DNA of 64,000 nt from Bacteroidota bacterium (lineage in GTDB: Bacteria > Bacteroidota > Ignavibacteria > Kapaibacteriales > HRBIN21), in the NCBI GenBank assembly GCA_030550395.1, contig JAUQPL010000003.1:62001-126000 (forward strand). Reading direction: 5' to 3'. Under the pieces are notes generated by a model that was not told the origin of the DNA, did no database searches, and saw only the letters and a list, made by a program, of their open reading frames with translations. Made by a program: the position numbers and the translations under genes. Numbering within the stretch: position 1 is the first letter of the stretch; every line of letters begins with the position of its first letter. Of this stretch, positions 24,312 through 33,411 are shown piece by piece.

Positions 24312-25327
24312 CAGTGAAGCTGGAGAGAAGTAGGGGCACGTGGGACATACCCGAAGAGATGTTCGGCAATCTGGACGGCATTGGTAGCGGCGCCCTTGCG
24401 GAGATTATCGGCGACGATCCAACAGGCAAAGCCCGCAGGAACAGTATCGTCAAGACGGAGCCGCCCTACGAAAACCTCGTCATGCCCGGCAACAGTCTTA
24501 GGATGGGGGTACAGTTGGGCTTCGGGGTTGTCCAGGAGAACAATCCCAGGTTGCTGGCTGAGAAACTCTCGGAGTTCCGCGATAGAGACAGGGTGAAGGG
24601 TTTCAACCCAGACAGCTTCAGCATGTCCACCGAGAGTAGGCAGACGGACGCACGTTGCCGTAATTGGCAAGGTGGGTAACTCCAGAATGCGCCGAGTTTC
24701 TGCAATCAGCTTCCGTTCCTCCTCGCTCCATCCATCGACAGCCAAGGGGTGGAAAGCCGTCGTGAAGGCGATTCCCCCGGGAGCAACTATCTGCTCAGAA
24801 GCCGTACCGGCGAGCTCTGCTTGGAGCTGGCGGATACCTTTGTGTCCGGCGCCACTGATGGATTGGTATGTTGCCACGACCACACGCCCAAGTCCCCAGC
24901 GCCGGGCGATCGGGGCTAATACAACGACCAATTGGATGGCGGCGCAGTTCGGATTGGCGATGACACCTTGATGGTGGCTGAGTGTATGAGGGTTGACCTC
25001 AGGAACAACTAGGGGGACTCGCTCATCGTGGCGCCAGGCACTGCTATTATCCACGACGATACAATCCTTCTGGGCGACATGCCATGCATATTCTCGGCTC
25101 AGGGCAGCGCCAGCACTCCAGATAGAGAGCTCTACCCCGCGGAGCCGTTCCGGAGCAAAGGGTTCCACGGGGATGCTTTCCCCATTGAACGGGAGACGCT
25201 GTCCAGAGGAGCGGGGAGAAGCCAAAAGCCGTAGCTCCTCCACGGGGAAATGGCGCTCCTGGAGGACGCGGAGTATTGTCTGCCCAACCAAACCGGTAGC
25301 ACCAACGATAGCAAGGCGCACAGCCAT
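24311..25327 (-). CDS. asd: Aspartate-semialdehyde dehydrogenase
   Basis: Asd reduces aspartyl phosphate to the semialdehyde that feeds lysine, diaminopimelate, methionine and threonine synthesis. The 338-residue protein starts MAVRLAIVGATGLVGQ with the NADP loop. It has catalytic Cys128 in NPNCAAIQ, the QSISGAGHKGI segment and the acid-base His in TLGGHAEAVWVE. The start at 25327 is chosen over an ATG at 25354 that precedes the Rossmann fold by nine unneeded residues. A consensus -7 element lies 24 bases upstream. It leads an operon with the T9SS protein and a barrel protein. Confidence 0.93.
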   Translation of the reverse strand: MAVRLAIVGATGLVGQTILRVLQERHFPVEELRLLASPRSSGQRLPFNGESIPVEPFAPERLRGVELSIWSAGAALSREYAWHVAQKDCIVVDNSSAWRHDERVPLVVPEVNPHTLSHHQGVIANPNCAAIQLVVVLAPIARRWGLGRVVVATYQSISGAGHKGIRQLQAELAGTASEQIVAPGGIAFTTAFHPLAVDGWSEEERKLIAETRRILELPTLPITATCVRLPTLGGHAEAVWVETLHPVSIAELREFLSQQPGIVLLDNPEAQLYPHPKTVAGHDEVFVGRLRLDDTVPAGFACWIVADNLRKGAATNAVQIAEHLFGYVPRAPTSLQLH

Positions 25328-25350
25328 GAGAGGTACCCTATGTGGGCGAT

Positions 25351-25359
25351 GCAAAAATA
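25351..25359 (-). promoter_or_regulatory. Bacteroidota-type -7 element of the asd operon
   Basis: The minus strand reads TATTTTTGC, an exact TAnnTTTG match, 24 bases upstream of the asd ATG. The leader would be about 18 bases. It is back to back with the nitrilase promoter 26 bases away. Confidence 0.55.
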
Positions 25360-25385
25360 AGCCTCTCTGCCCTGCTTGTCTTGCC

Positions 25386-25394
25386 TATATTTGC
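25386..25394 (+). promoter_or_regulatory. Bacteroidota-type -7 element of the nitrilase gene
   Basis: The plus strand reads TATATTTGC, an exact TAnnTTTG match, 25 bases upstream of the nitrilase ATG. The short leader contains ATG-GTG-TAA, whose stop overlaps the real start as TAATG. Confidence 0.55.
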
Positions 25395-25418
25395 ACCGCT
25401 TGGGCGGTGGATGGTGTA

Positions 25419-26225
25419 ATGCTGAAGCTACGCGTAGCGGTTGTTCAGTTTACCCCTGTCTTCGGCGACCCTCGGCGCAATGTTGCCACGATGTTAACCC
25501 TATTGGATGCGGCCCGGTCAGCCCATGTTGTCATCTTCCCAGAATTAGCCACCACCGGTTACTTTTTCCAGACGCGTCAGGAAGTTGCGGCGTTGGCCGA
25601 GCCAGCCGATGGACCAACGTTGGAGCGTCTGCAGCGCGAAGCTCGGTGGCGCCAGCAGGTCTTGGTGGTTGGCTTTCCTGAACAAGCGAACAATCGCCTC
25701 TATAACTCCGCGGCCATTGTGCTTCCGGGGTCTGAGCAGTGCGTGGTCTATCGGAAGACACACCTATTCTACAAGGAGAAGCTGTGTTTTGACCCTGGAG
25801 ATACGGGCTTCTTCGTTGTCCATATTCCCGCTTTAGACCTGCGCCTTGGGGTCATGATCTGCTACGATTGGCGCTTCCCTGAGGCAGCCCGTACGTTGGC
25901 ATTACAGGGGGCAGACTTAATCGCCTGCCCTTCGAATCTGGTGACGACAGCCTGGGAGATGGTCATGCCAGTACGTGCTCTGGAGAATAAAGTCTATCTT
26001 GCGGTGGCAAACCGGACTGGGGTGGAGGAGCGCAACGGTGAGCGGCTTGTCTTCCGCGGGAAGTCAGCCGTCTATTCCTACAACGGTTCCGTGCTCTGCC
26101 AGGCGAATGCAGAAGAGACAACAGTGTTGATTGCTGAAATTGAGCCCGAACAGACGCGTACGAAAGCCTTCGATCCCTTCGACGACATCTTTGCTGACCG
26201 CCGTCCGGAGCACTATCGGCTATAG
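25419..26225 (+). CDS. Nitrilase-superfamily carbon-nitrogen hydrolase
   Basis: The 268-residue enzyme has the superfamily catalytic triad Glu42 (FPELATTGY), Lys113 (YRKTHLF) and Cys148 (MICYDWRFPE), so it hydrolyses an amide or ureido bond. Its length and overall pattern resemble omega-amidase and carbamoyl-type amidases more than true nitrilases, but the substrate is not defined. The start at 25419 follows directly from a three-codon mini-frame (ATG GTG TAA) by TAATG overlap. Upstream in-frame sequence is antisense to asd. The stop overlaps the convergent carboxypeptidase stop by six bases. Confidence 0.88.
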   Translation: MLKLRVAVVQFTPVFGDPRRNVATMLTLLDAARSAHVVIFPELATTGYFFQTRQEVAALAEPADGPTLERLQREARWRQQVLVVGFPEQANNRLYNSAAIVLPGSEQCVVYRKTHLFYKEKLCFDPGDTGFFVVHIPALDLRLGVMICYDWRFPEAARTLALQGADLIACPSNLVTTAWEMVMPVRALENKVYLAVANRTGVEERNGERLVFRGKSAVYSYNGSVLCQANAEETTVLIAEIEPEQTRTKAFDPFDDIFADRRPEHYRL

Positions 26226-27770
26226 GGTGTGAGCGTAGACGCGGTGGACCTTCGCGGTAATGTATTCCACGAAGTCGTCCGGCGTAAGGGGTTTGCCGGT
26301 CACACGCTGCAGGATTTCCGTCGGTGTCTCCAGAGCCCCGACGCTGTAGATATGGCGGTAGAGCCATTGGAGAATGGGGGTAAATTCACCGTCGGCGATA
26401 GCTTCTTCTACGTCGGGGAGCTCCTCTTGCAGGCGTCTCCAGAACATGGCTGCATAGAGTTTGCCCAGCGTATAGCTGGGGAAATAGCCGAAGTCGCCAA
26501 GTGCCCAATGGATGTCTTGCAAGCAGCCCGTGCGGTCGTCTGGCGGGCGGAGTCCCAGAAGCCGTTGCATTCCGGCGTTCCATGCTTCGGGAAGCTCACG
26601 GACAGGAAGGGTTCCGCGGAGCAGCTCCACTTCCAGCTCCAGCCGCAGGAGAATGTGTAGATGGTAAGTAACCTCGTCGGCTTCCGTGCGGATCAGCGAA
26701 GGACGGACGAGGTTGACGGCGGCGAAAAGTTCCTCAGGCGTCAAATGTTGCCAGGGGGAGTCCAGATCCCCGTGGAAATACCGTCGCCATAGTGGGGTTG
26801 CCCAGCGGCAGAAGGCAAAGCTGCGCCCAATGATATCCTCCCATAGCAGGGACTGTGACTCGTGGAGCGCTGTGGAAGCACCCTCGCCAGCGAAGGTATC
26901 TGCCAGTTCGGTGGGCAGGTTCTGTTCGTAGAGGGCGTGGCCTAGCTCGTGGAGCAAGCTGTAGATGCACACGCGTGGATCGGATTCCTGACAGCGGGTT
27001 GTGATGCGAACATCCTCCGGCGCCAGCCCGACGCAGAAAGGATGGGTGGAGTAATCAATCCGGCCTCGTTGGGGATTGAACCCAATGGCTTCACAGAGGG
27101 AGCGACCCAACATAAATTGAGCGGCGCACGGTACGGGGTTCCGGAAGCTCGGTGTCGGGGGATGGGGACGTTCGTGAACCCACGCGAGGAGATGGCGCAT
27201 CTTTTCTGCGACTTGGGTCAGGAGTGGGTGTAGCTGTGCCAGACGGAGATTGGGTTCGTAGAGCTCCAGCAAGGCGTCGTAGGGGTGTTCGGTGTATCCG
27301 TAGCATTCGGTTTGCTCACGCTTCAGTTCAAGGATTTTGCGTAAATAAGGAGCCAAGAGGCTAAAGTCGTTTTCTCGGCGGGCATAGCGCCAGCTTTCTA
27401 CTGCCAGGGCTTGTGTGTAAGCCAATTCACGGAGGAGGCGGCGGGGAAGAGAGGCAATTCGCCGATACTCGCGAAGGAAGAGTCTCACCATTGGCTGCTT
27501 GCTGTCGGGAAGCGAGGGGAGAAGTTCCTGCGCGCGTTCGGCAAGACGTCGGGTAGAGAGTGCCGTGAATTCCCGGTGGATGAGTTCCTCTAAGGTTGCC
27601 AATTGTTGGGCGCGCCGCTCCGCCGCATGAGCAGGCATATTCGTTTCTTGGTCCCAGCTGAGCAGGGCGGCTGTAGAGCGGAGATGGCGGATAGTACGCA
27701 TGAAAGCGGTAAGCGCTTCCAGGAAACGCTCTATTGTTCGCACCCGTACATAATGGGTCATGCGTGCCAT
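26220..27770 (-). CDS. M32-family metallocarboxypeptidase (Taq type)
   Basis: This zinc carboxypeptidase has broad specificity for C-terminal residues. The 516-residue protein matches the family length and is largely helical. The catalytic HELGHALYEQ has the usual M32 surroundings: DVRITTR about a dozen residues before it and GASTALHESQSLLWED after it. There is no signal peptide, so it is cytoplasmic. It follows dsbD by ten bases and is convergent with the nitrilase gene, the two stops lying in the sequence CTATAG. Confidence 0.93.
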   Translation of the reverse strand: MARMTHYVRVRTIERFLEALTAFMRTIRHLRSTAALLSWDQETNMPAHAAERRAQQLATLEELIHREFTALSTRRLAERAQELLPSLPDSKQPMVRLFLREYRRIASLPRRLLRELAYTQALAVESWRYARRENDFSLLAPYLRKILELKREQTECYGYTEHPYDALLELYEPNLRLAQLHPLLTQVAEKMRHLLAWVHERPHPPTPSFRNPVPCAAQFMLGRSLCEAIGFNPQRGRIDYSTHPFCVGLAPEDVRITTRCQESDPRVCIYSLLHELGHALYEQNLPTELADTFAGEGASTALHESQSLLWEDIIGRSFAFCRWATPLWRRYFHGDLDSPWQHLTPEELFAAVNLVRPSLIRTEADEVTYHLHILLRLELEVELLRGTLPVRELPEAWNAGMQRLLGLRPPDDRTGCLQDIHWALGDFGYFPSYTLGKLYAAMFWRRLQEELPDVEEAIADGEFTPILQWLYRHIYSVGALETPTEILQRVTGKPLTPDDFVEYITAKVHRVYAHTL

Positions 27771-27780
27771 GGGTGTACCC

Positions 27781-29736
27781 TCATGGGAGTGAAGCGCTGG
27801 AGGTGCTCAGAGCATTACGGAGGAAGGAGACGAAGGTATCCATATCGCGTGTGAAGCCAGCCGTTGCAATGACGGTGGTGTCCGGACGAAGGATAGCGTA
27901 GAAAGGAAGCTCGACCGTGCCAAAATGTTCCTGCTGGAAGCGCTTGTGCGAAAGGTATGGCTCAGTGCGCCGATCGGTGAAGAGGCGGGCACGGACCATC
28001 TGTGCCAGGAGCTGTTGAACCTGTGGCTTGGAGAACATATTGGTCTCCATCCAGCGGCAGTTGGTGCAAGTGAAGCCAGTGAAGTCAATGAAGATGAGCT
28101 TATGCAGGCGGCGGGCTTCGGCGAAAGCTGGTTCAAGGCTTTCATACCACGTCAGTGATGCCGACGATACCTCGGAACGGGCCACGGCATTCCCCTTGTC
28201 CAGCAGCTCGTAGTAGTCCCGTGGAGGGAGGTAAGCATCTAACTCACCTAATGGCTTGTCCCATAGACCCGTTGCCAGCCAAAGGGTGAGAGTACCGAAC
28301 GCTACCGCCACCAAAATCCGCACCGGTCCGACATGCTCCACCGGTGTATCATGGGGCAGCCGGAAGAGCCCGAGCACGTAGAGCGTGATGAGGGCTCCAC
28401 AGAATACCCAGCTGGCAAGGAAGAGCTCTCGCGAAAGGATGCCCCATCCCCAGACTAAGTCAGCATTGCTGAGAAATTTGACCGCAGCTGCCAATTCCAG
28501 TAGCCCCATAACGACCTTGAGGTTGTTCATCCATGTCCCTGTGCGAGGTAATGCCGTCAGGGCCGCAGGGAAAAGAGAGAGCAGAAAGAAAGGGGCAGCG
28601 AAAACAGCGGCAAAGACTGTCATGCCGATGAGAGGGTAAAACCACTTCCCGCTGGCAATGGCGACCAGTGCTGTGCCAACGAAAGGAACAGTGCAAGTGA
28701 ACGAGCTCAGGGAAAAGGTCAGCCCCATAAGTAGGACTCCGGTAATGCTTTGCTGTTCGGAGATTCGGTGGAGATAATTCAGCAGCTTTGCGGGTAGGAT
28801 CAGCTCGTAGGCACCGAAGAGATTCAAGGCAAAGGCGATGAAGAGGGCTGCAATCAAGAGGTTGACCCACGGATTTGTAGCAAACTCCTGGATTCCCGTA
28901 GCTCCAAAGAGGAGCGACAGGAGGAATCCAAGACCCACGAACGTCGTCATGATGCCGAGGGCATAGAGAAGGGCATTCCGGAGGACGCGGCGCCGATTAC
29001 GCTCGGCTTGCTTGGTGAAGAAGGAGACTGTAATCGGAATCATGGGGAAGACACAAGGGGTCAGAAGGGCAAAGGCTGCAGCACCGGCAGCGATCCCGAG
29101 CAGGGGCCAGATATCTTCCGGTGTTGCCATATTCATTGTGGTCGGGCGAGGGTTTTGGACATTGCGCCCTGTAAAGGTGGGTGGGGTTGCAGGGACGGAT
29201 GGTTCCGTTGTAGCTGAGGAGACAGCTTCCAGAGCCTTTTCCCCAGAGGAAGCGATCACTACTACTCGGACAGGGAGCCGGACCTCCTCCGGGGGAAGGC
29301 AGCGGGTGGAGTCGCAGACTTGGTAGACAATGGTCACGTATCCTGTGTACCTCCCGGGCTCTGAAGCACGGAGGCGTGCAGGGATATGGAAAGTTGCCGA
29401 ACCGGTGTAGTACTCCACCTCCATGGAGAAGCCTTCGTCATACTTGCGCTGCGGTTGGGGAGCGCGGATTGTTCCTGCCGGTTGCCAGAGTGAGGAGGGC
29501 GAGAGACTCAACTGGAGAGGTTCCGGTCCGATGCCCTCATCATTGAGCTGGGCTTTGAGTCCGTAAGTGTACCATCCTGCTGCCAAATGCATGCGGACAG
29601 TCACCGTGACTGTATCTCCAGCGGAACCCTGGAGGGAGCGTGGATGGACTTCGAGTCGGACGGGAGAAGGGGTCTGCGCCCATGCTGGGAGGACAATGCA
29701 GAGCATTCCTACAAAGAGGCAGAGGGGGGATCGCAT
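27781..29736 (-). CDS. dsbD: Thiol:disulfide interchange protein DsbD
   Basis: DsbD carries electrons from cytoplasmic thioredoxin across the membrane to periplasmic disulfide isomerases and to cytochrome c maturation. The 651-residue protein has all three parts. A signal peptide and alpha domain carry VCDSTRCLPP (a Cys pair). An eight-helix membrane domain carries CVFPMIPITV and SSFTCTVPFVG, the redox cysteines. The C-terminal thioredoxin-like gamma domain has FTCTNCRWME. Its start lies 28 bases inside the upstream helical-protein gene. It fits with the CcmB, DCC and CPPC proteins elsewhere in the window as envelope redox functions. Confidence 0.93.
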   Translation of the reverse strand: MRSPLCLFVGMLCIVLPAWAQTPSPVRLEVHPRSLQGSAGDTVTVTVRMHLAAGWYTYGLKAQLNDEGIGPEPLQLSLSPSSLWQPAGTIRAPQPQRKYDEGFSMEVEYYTGSATFHIPARLRASEPGRYTGYVTIVYQVCDSTRCLPPEEVRLPVRVVVIASSGEKALEAVSSATTEPSVPATPPTFTGRNVQNPRPTTMNMATPEDIWPLLGIAAGAAAFALLTPCVFPMIPITVSFFTKQAERNRRRVLRNALLYALGIMTTFVGLGFLLSLLFGATGIQEFATNPWVNLLIAALFIAFALNLFGAYELILPAKLLNYLHRISEQQSITGVLLMGLTFSLSSFTCTVPFVGTALVAIASGKWFYPLIGMTVFAAVFAAPFFLLSLFPAALTALPRTGTWMNNLKVVMGLLELAAAVKFLSNADLVWGWGILSRELFLASWVFCGALITLYVLGLFRLPHDTPVEHVGPVRILVAVAFGTLTLWLATGLWDKPLGELDAYLPPRDYYELLDKGNAVARSEVSSASLTWYESLEPAFAEARRLHKLIFIDFTGFTCTNCRWMETNMFSKPQVQQLLAQMVRARLFTDRRTEPYLSHKRFQQEHFGTVELPFYAILRPDTTVIATAGFTRDMDTFVSFLRNALSTSSASLP

Positions 29737-30134
29737 AGGTTCAGCTCAGTTAGCATAGACATAACTTCGTCCGCGATGCCAAGTCGCTGGGCAAAATGGC
29801 GCAGAATGATACCGGCGTCATGCAGAGGGTAGAGACTATAAAGGGCACCGGACAATTGTGCTCGTGCACCACCCTGGAGGCGTTCTGCGGCATGGCGTAC
29901 GGCTTCAGGCAGGGTTTCATCGGCGACCAGCCGGCGGAGGTTCTCCCCGACGTGAGAGCCGTACGATGCCAAGCCCATGTGGGAGAGCGTTTGCACAAGC
30001 CATGCCACGGCTCGGCGTGCGCAGGTTCGTGCCCTCCCTGCATTTCCTTCCTGCCATGCTCGGGCGCCTGTCAGGAGTTCCCAGCGGATGCGCCCAAGAA
30101 GTTCGCTGTATTCCTGGGCTTCGGGATTGTCCAT
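29709..30134 (-). CDS. Small helical cytoplasmic protein, possibly HEPN-like
   Basis: The 141-residue product is predicted to be almost wholly helical, with no signal peptide or membrane helix. The opening ELLGRIRWELLTGARAWQEGNAGRARTCARRAVAWLVQTL and the later LPEAVRHAAERLQG recall HEPN-type or DUF5618-like helical bundles. The RNase-type RxxxxH motif of HEPN toxins is not evident. It leads the dsbD-carboxypeptidase operon, with a consensus -7 element 32 bases upstream. Function is not recognised. Confidence 0.5.
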   Translation of the reverse strand: MDNPEAQEYSELLGRIRWELLTGARAWQEGNAGRARTCARRAVAWLVQTLSHMGLASYGSHVGENLRRLVADETLPEAVRHAAERLQGGARAQLSGALYSLYPLHDAGIILRHFAQRLGIADEVMSMLTELNLCDPPSASL

Positions 30135-30165
30135 GGAAGGTGCGGACGACGGCTTTTGCTAAATT

Positions 30166-30174
30166 GCAAACTTA
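30166..30174 (-). promoter_or_regulatory. Bacteroidota-type -7 element of the dsbD operon
   Basis: The minus strand reads TAAGTTTGC, an exact TAnnTTTG match, 32 bases upstream of the ATG at 30134. On the other strand TAAATTGC (30160-30167), a one-base-shorter variant, may serve glyS. Confidence 0.5.
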
Positions 30175-30214
30175 GTGACGGTTGATATGTTCCAGCAGGG
30201 GAAGCTCCTCACGG

Positions 30215-31648
30215 ATGGCGGCACCCTCATTGGAGGCGGTTGTTTCCTTGGTAAAGCGGCGGGGTTTCGTTTTCCAGTCCTCCGAAATCTACGGTGGACT
30301 CAATGGCGTATGGGATTTCGGTCCGTTGGGCGTCGAGCTCCTCCGGAATGTGAAGGAGGCATGGTGGAGAGACATGACATCGCGGGAGGATATTGAAGGA
30401 TTAGATGCGGCAATTCTGATGCATCCTCGCGTTTGGGAGGCCAGCGGGCATGTGGAGCAGTTTTCCGACCCCATGGTAGACAACAAAGTCAGCAAAGTAC
30501 GCTACCGAGCTGATACGCTGATTGAAGATTACATTGAGCGTCTCCGTGCCAAAGGGCGGCAGGAAGAAGCTTCCTACTGGGAGGGACGGCTCCGAGAGGC
30601 GTTGGAGCCGCAGGATTACTACCGCATTATCGTAGAGGCGCAGATTCCCGATCCAGTCTCTGGAACGCGGGAATGGACGGAGGTTCGCCGTTTTAATCTG
30701 ATGTTCAAGACCTTCTTTGGTCCAGTGGAGGATGACAGCAGTATCGTCTACCTGCGTCCGGAGACAGCACAGGGCATCTATGTGAATTTCCTCAACGTGC
30801 TACAGAGCAGTCGACAGAAAATTCCTTTTGGGATTGCTCAAATTGGCAAAGCCTTCCGGAACGAAGTGACGACGAAGAATTTTCTCTACCGCACGCGGGA
30901 ATTTGAGCAGATGGAGATGCAGTATTTCGTCAAGCCTGGAACAGAACGGGAGTGGTTTGACTATTGGCTACAGGAGCGCTACCGTTGGTATCGCCTGTTG
31001 GGCATACCGGAGGAGCGGTTGCGGATCAAGCCGCATGAGAAGCTGGCGCACTATGCAGCGGCAGCGGTGGATATTGAGTTTCTCTTCCCCTTCGGTTGGG
31101 GTGAATTGGAGGGGATACATTCGCGGACGGATTTTGACCTGCGACGCCATCAGGAGTATTCGGGCAAACGGCTGGAGTACGTAGATACGGTTACCCGAGA
31201 GCGCTACATTCCCTATGTGGTGGAGACATCTGCTGGAGCCACTCGCTCGTTTTTGGCGTTTCTCTGTAATGCGTATGATGAGGAAACTATCCCTGCTGAA
31301 CGAGGGAGTACGGAGAAGCGCATTGTCCTTCGCCTTCATCCAGCATTAGCCCCCGTCAAGGTGGCGATTTTCCCATTGGTGAACCGGGAGGGGATGCCGG
31401 AAGTTGCCCGCAGGCTCTACGAGGAGGTGCGTCGTCGTGTACGTGCAGAGTACGATGATTCCGGCGCCATTGGGCGCCGGTATCGCCGCCAGGATGAGAT
31501 TGGCACGCCGTTTTGTGTTACTGTAGATGGACAGACACTCCAGGATGAGACTGTCACCGTGCGGGATCGGGACACAATGGAGCAAGTACGAATCCCCCTG
31601 CATCAAGTGGCCACATATGTGTGGGAACGTGTTCAACTGCCCTTCTGA
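30215..31648 (+). CDS. glyS: Glycyl-tRNA synthetase, dimeric type
   Basis: This class II synthetase charges tRNA-Gly. The protein of about 477 residues is the single-chain (alpha2) bacterial/eukaryal type. It has SEIYGGLNGVWDFGPLG near the start, motif 2 GKAFRNEVTTKNFLYRTREF, PETAQGIYVNF, motif 3 GATRSFLAF and a C-terminal anticodon-binding domain (PVKVAIFPLV). The frame is open from a TTG at 30182. The ATG at 30215 matches the family N-terminus and has AGGGGAAG about ten bases upstream. It is followed after ten bases by ctpA. Confidence 0.93.
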   Translation: MAAPSLEAVVSLVKRRGFVFQSSEIYGGLNGVWDFGPLGVELLRNVKEAWWRDMTSREDIEGLDAAILMHPRVWEASGHVEQFSDPMVDNKVSKVRYRADTLIEDYIERLRAKGRQEEASYWEGRLREALEPQDYYRIIVEAQIPDPVSGTREWTEVRRFNLMFKTFFGPVEDDSSIVYLRPETAQGIYVNFLNVLQSSRQKIPFGIAQIGKAFRNEVTTKNFLYRTREFEQMEMQYFVKPGTEREWFDYWLQERYRWYRLLGIPEERLRIKPHEKLAHYAAAAVDIEFLFPFGWGELEGIHSRTDFDLRRHQEYSGKRLEYVDTVTRERYIPYVVETSAGATRSFLAFLCNAYDEETIPAERGSTEKRIVLRLHPALAPVKVAIFPLVNREGMPEVARRLYEEVRRRVRAEYDDSGAIGRRYRRQDEIGTPFCVTVDGQTLQDETVTVRDRDTMEQVRIPLHQVATYVWERVQLPF

Positions 31649-31658
31649 GGAGCACTGA

Positions 31659-33329
31659 ATGGGTCGTCGGGATAGGCGCTTTCTTTGGGCACTCGGCATT
31701 GGGATTCCGATGCTGTCGGGGGGTATTGCCGTTGTGGTAGCCCAGGAAGCCATCGTAACAAGGGTTGCCAAAGTAGTGGACATTTTCACTGCCTTGGTCC
31801 GCTCCGTACTGACGCAGTATGTTGAGCCGGTAGATCCTGAGCTTCTTCTGGAGGCGGGTGCAGAGGCGATGCTAAAGCAATTGGATCCCTATAGCCGCTA
31901 CATTGACGAGGAGGGTAGTGACGAGCTCGATATCCTCTCGACGGGCTCCTATACGGGTATTGGGATTGTTGCGGCGCTGCGGGAGGATAGCCTCCTGACG
32001 GTTGTGGAGGTCCATGAAAACTCCGATGCATGGCGTGCGGGAGTGCGTGTCGGAGACCGGCTCTACCAAATTGATAGTGTAGTTGTCTTGCGACTTCCTG
32101 CACGGCAGCTCCGCCGCTACACTCGTGGAGAACCTGGCACGACAGTTCGGTTGGTGCTCTTGCGCGAGCGGCTCACGGGTGGATATGATACCCTGCGGTT
32201 GATAGTCCGCCGAGAAGAGATTCGCCTTCCAGCAGTAACACTTGCCCAAGTTGTGAACGATACGATTGGATACGTGCGCTTGGAGCGCTTTTCCCGAAGG
32301 GCCGTGCAGGAGGTACAGCAGGCGTGGGCGGCGCTTCGCCAGCGGGCACTGCTGCGAGGGATTATCTTGGATGTCCGTGATAACCCAGGGGGATTGTTAG
32401 ATGTGGCTGTCAATATCTGCGGTCTCTTCGTTCCAGCAAATACCCCGTTGGTAACTGTCCGTGGGCGTGATTCGCAAAACGACCGGGTCTACTACGCCTA
32501 CGTTTCTCCACAGGAGACGGAGCTACCCTTAGCTGTGCTTATCAACGGTGGGAGTGCTAGTGCTTCGGAGATTATTGCGGCGGTCTTGCAAGATCTGGAT
32601 CGTGCCCTCATTGTTGGGACTCCTTCCGTGGGGAAGGGCTTGGTGCAGTCTGTGTTGTCGCTTCCTCATGGAACGGTGCTTCGGCTGACGACGGCGCGGT
32701 ACTACACGCCCTCGGGGCGCACGGTACAGAAGTTTGCGGTTCCTTTCGTTGCTCACAAAGCATCCCAGGAGACATCGCGCCCTTTTGCGACTCGGAATGG
32801 GCGCATTGTGTTTGGCAATGCGGGGGTGCAGCCGGATGTAGTGGTAGAAGCGGAGGATTCGCTGCCGGAAGCGCTGCGGTGGCTACAGCGTGAAGGCTGG
32901 CTGTTCCGCTTTGCAACGGCCTATGCGGCTCAGTATGAGCGCTTGCCCGATGGTTTCCGAGTAACGCCGAAGGTAATCGCCGAGTTTGAGAACTTCCTTA
33001 TCGCTCACGGAAAGGCAGAGAAACTCTATCCAGTGCGGGCAGCCTTGACAACGCTTTTGGAGCATGCGCGCCACACGGAGTCGCCGACCCTTCTCCGTCA
33101 GGTGGAGCGCCTTGCCGACCAGCTCCGGCAACAGGAGCGGTCGCTGTTGGTCCAACACCAGGAACATCTCTTGCCTTTGCTGGAGCGGGAAATTCTGGCA
33201 CGGTTTCTTCCGGCATGGCGTCTTAAGGAACGCTTCCTCCTGCAAGATGTCCAGCTTATGACCGCAGCTCGGTTAATTGGAAGTCAGCGCTACTACCAGA
33301 TTCTGGCGATCTCACCAGCAGAGCATTGA
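31659..33329 (+). CDS. Carboxyl-terminal processing protease (S41, CtpA/Prc type)
   Basis: This envelope serine protease trims C-termini of exported proteins. The 556-residue product has an N-terminal membrane anchor (9-28) and a PDZ domain (about 95-185, with YTGIGIV and AGVRVGDRLYQID). The S41 core carries NPGG, then NGGSASASE with the catalytic serine near 301, and SVGKGLVQ with Lys326. A C-terminal helical extension of about 170 residues follows, as in Bacteroidota homologues. It is co-directional with glyS and has GGAG before its ATG. Confidence 0.93.
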   Translation: MGRRDRRFLWALGIGIPMLSGGIAVVVAQEAIVTRVAKVVDIFTALVRSVLTQYVEPVDPELLLEAGAEAMLKQLDPYSRYIDEEGSDELDILSTGSYTGIGIVAALREDSLLTVVEVHENSDAWRAGVRVGDRLYQIDSVVVLRLPARQLRRYTRGEPGTTVRLVLLRERLTGGYDTLRLIVRREEIRLPAVTLAQVVNDTIGYVRLERFSRRAVQEVQQAWAALRQRALLRGIILDVRDNPGGLLDVAVNICGLFVPANTPLVTVRGRDSQNDRVYYAYVSPQETELPLAVLINGGSASASEIIAAVLQDLDRALIVGTPSVGKGLVQSVLSLPHGTVLRLTTARYYTPSGRTVQKFAVPFVAHKASQETSRPFATRNGRIVFGNAGVQPDVVVEAEDSLPEALRWLQREGWLFRFATAYAAQYERLPDGFRVTPKVIAEFENFLIAHGKAEKLYPVRAALTTLLEHARHTESPTLLRQVERLADQLRQQERSLLVQHQEHLLPLLEREILARFLPAWRLKERFLLQDVQLMTAARLIGSQRYYQILAISPAEH

Positions 33330-33411
33330 GCATAGATTACCTCGCCATAATTTGAGCTTTGGAACGTCACCATACCCTGCAGTGGTTACACAATGCCGTC
33401 GTGCCAATGCC

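Noticed and set aside
29709-30134. HEPN toxin of a toxin-antitoxin pair
   Set aside because: The RxxxxH active-site motif is not evident and the neighbour is dsbD rather than a nucleotidyltransferase or antitoxin.
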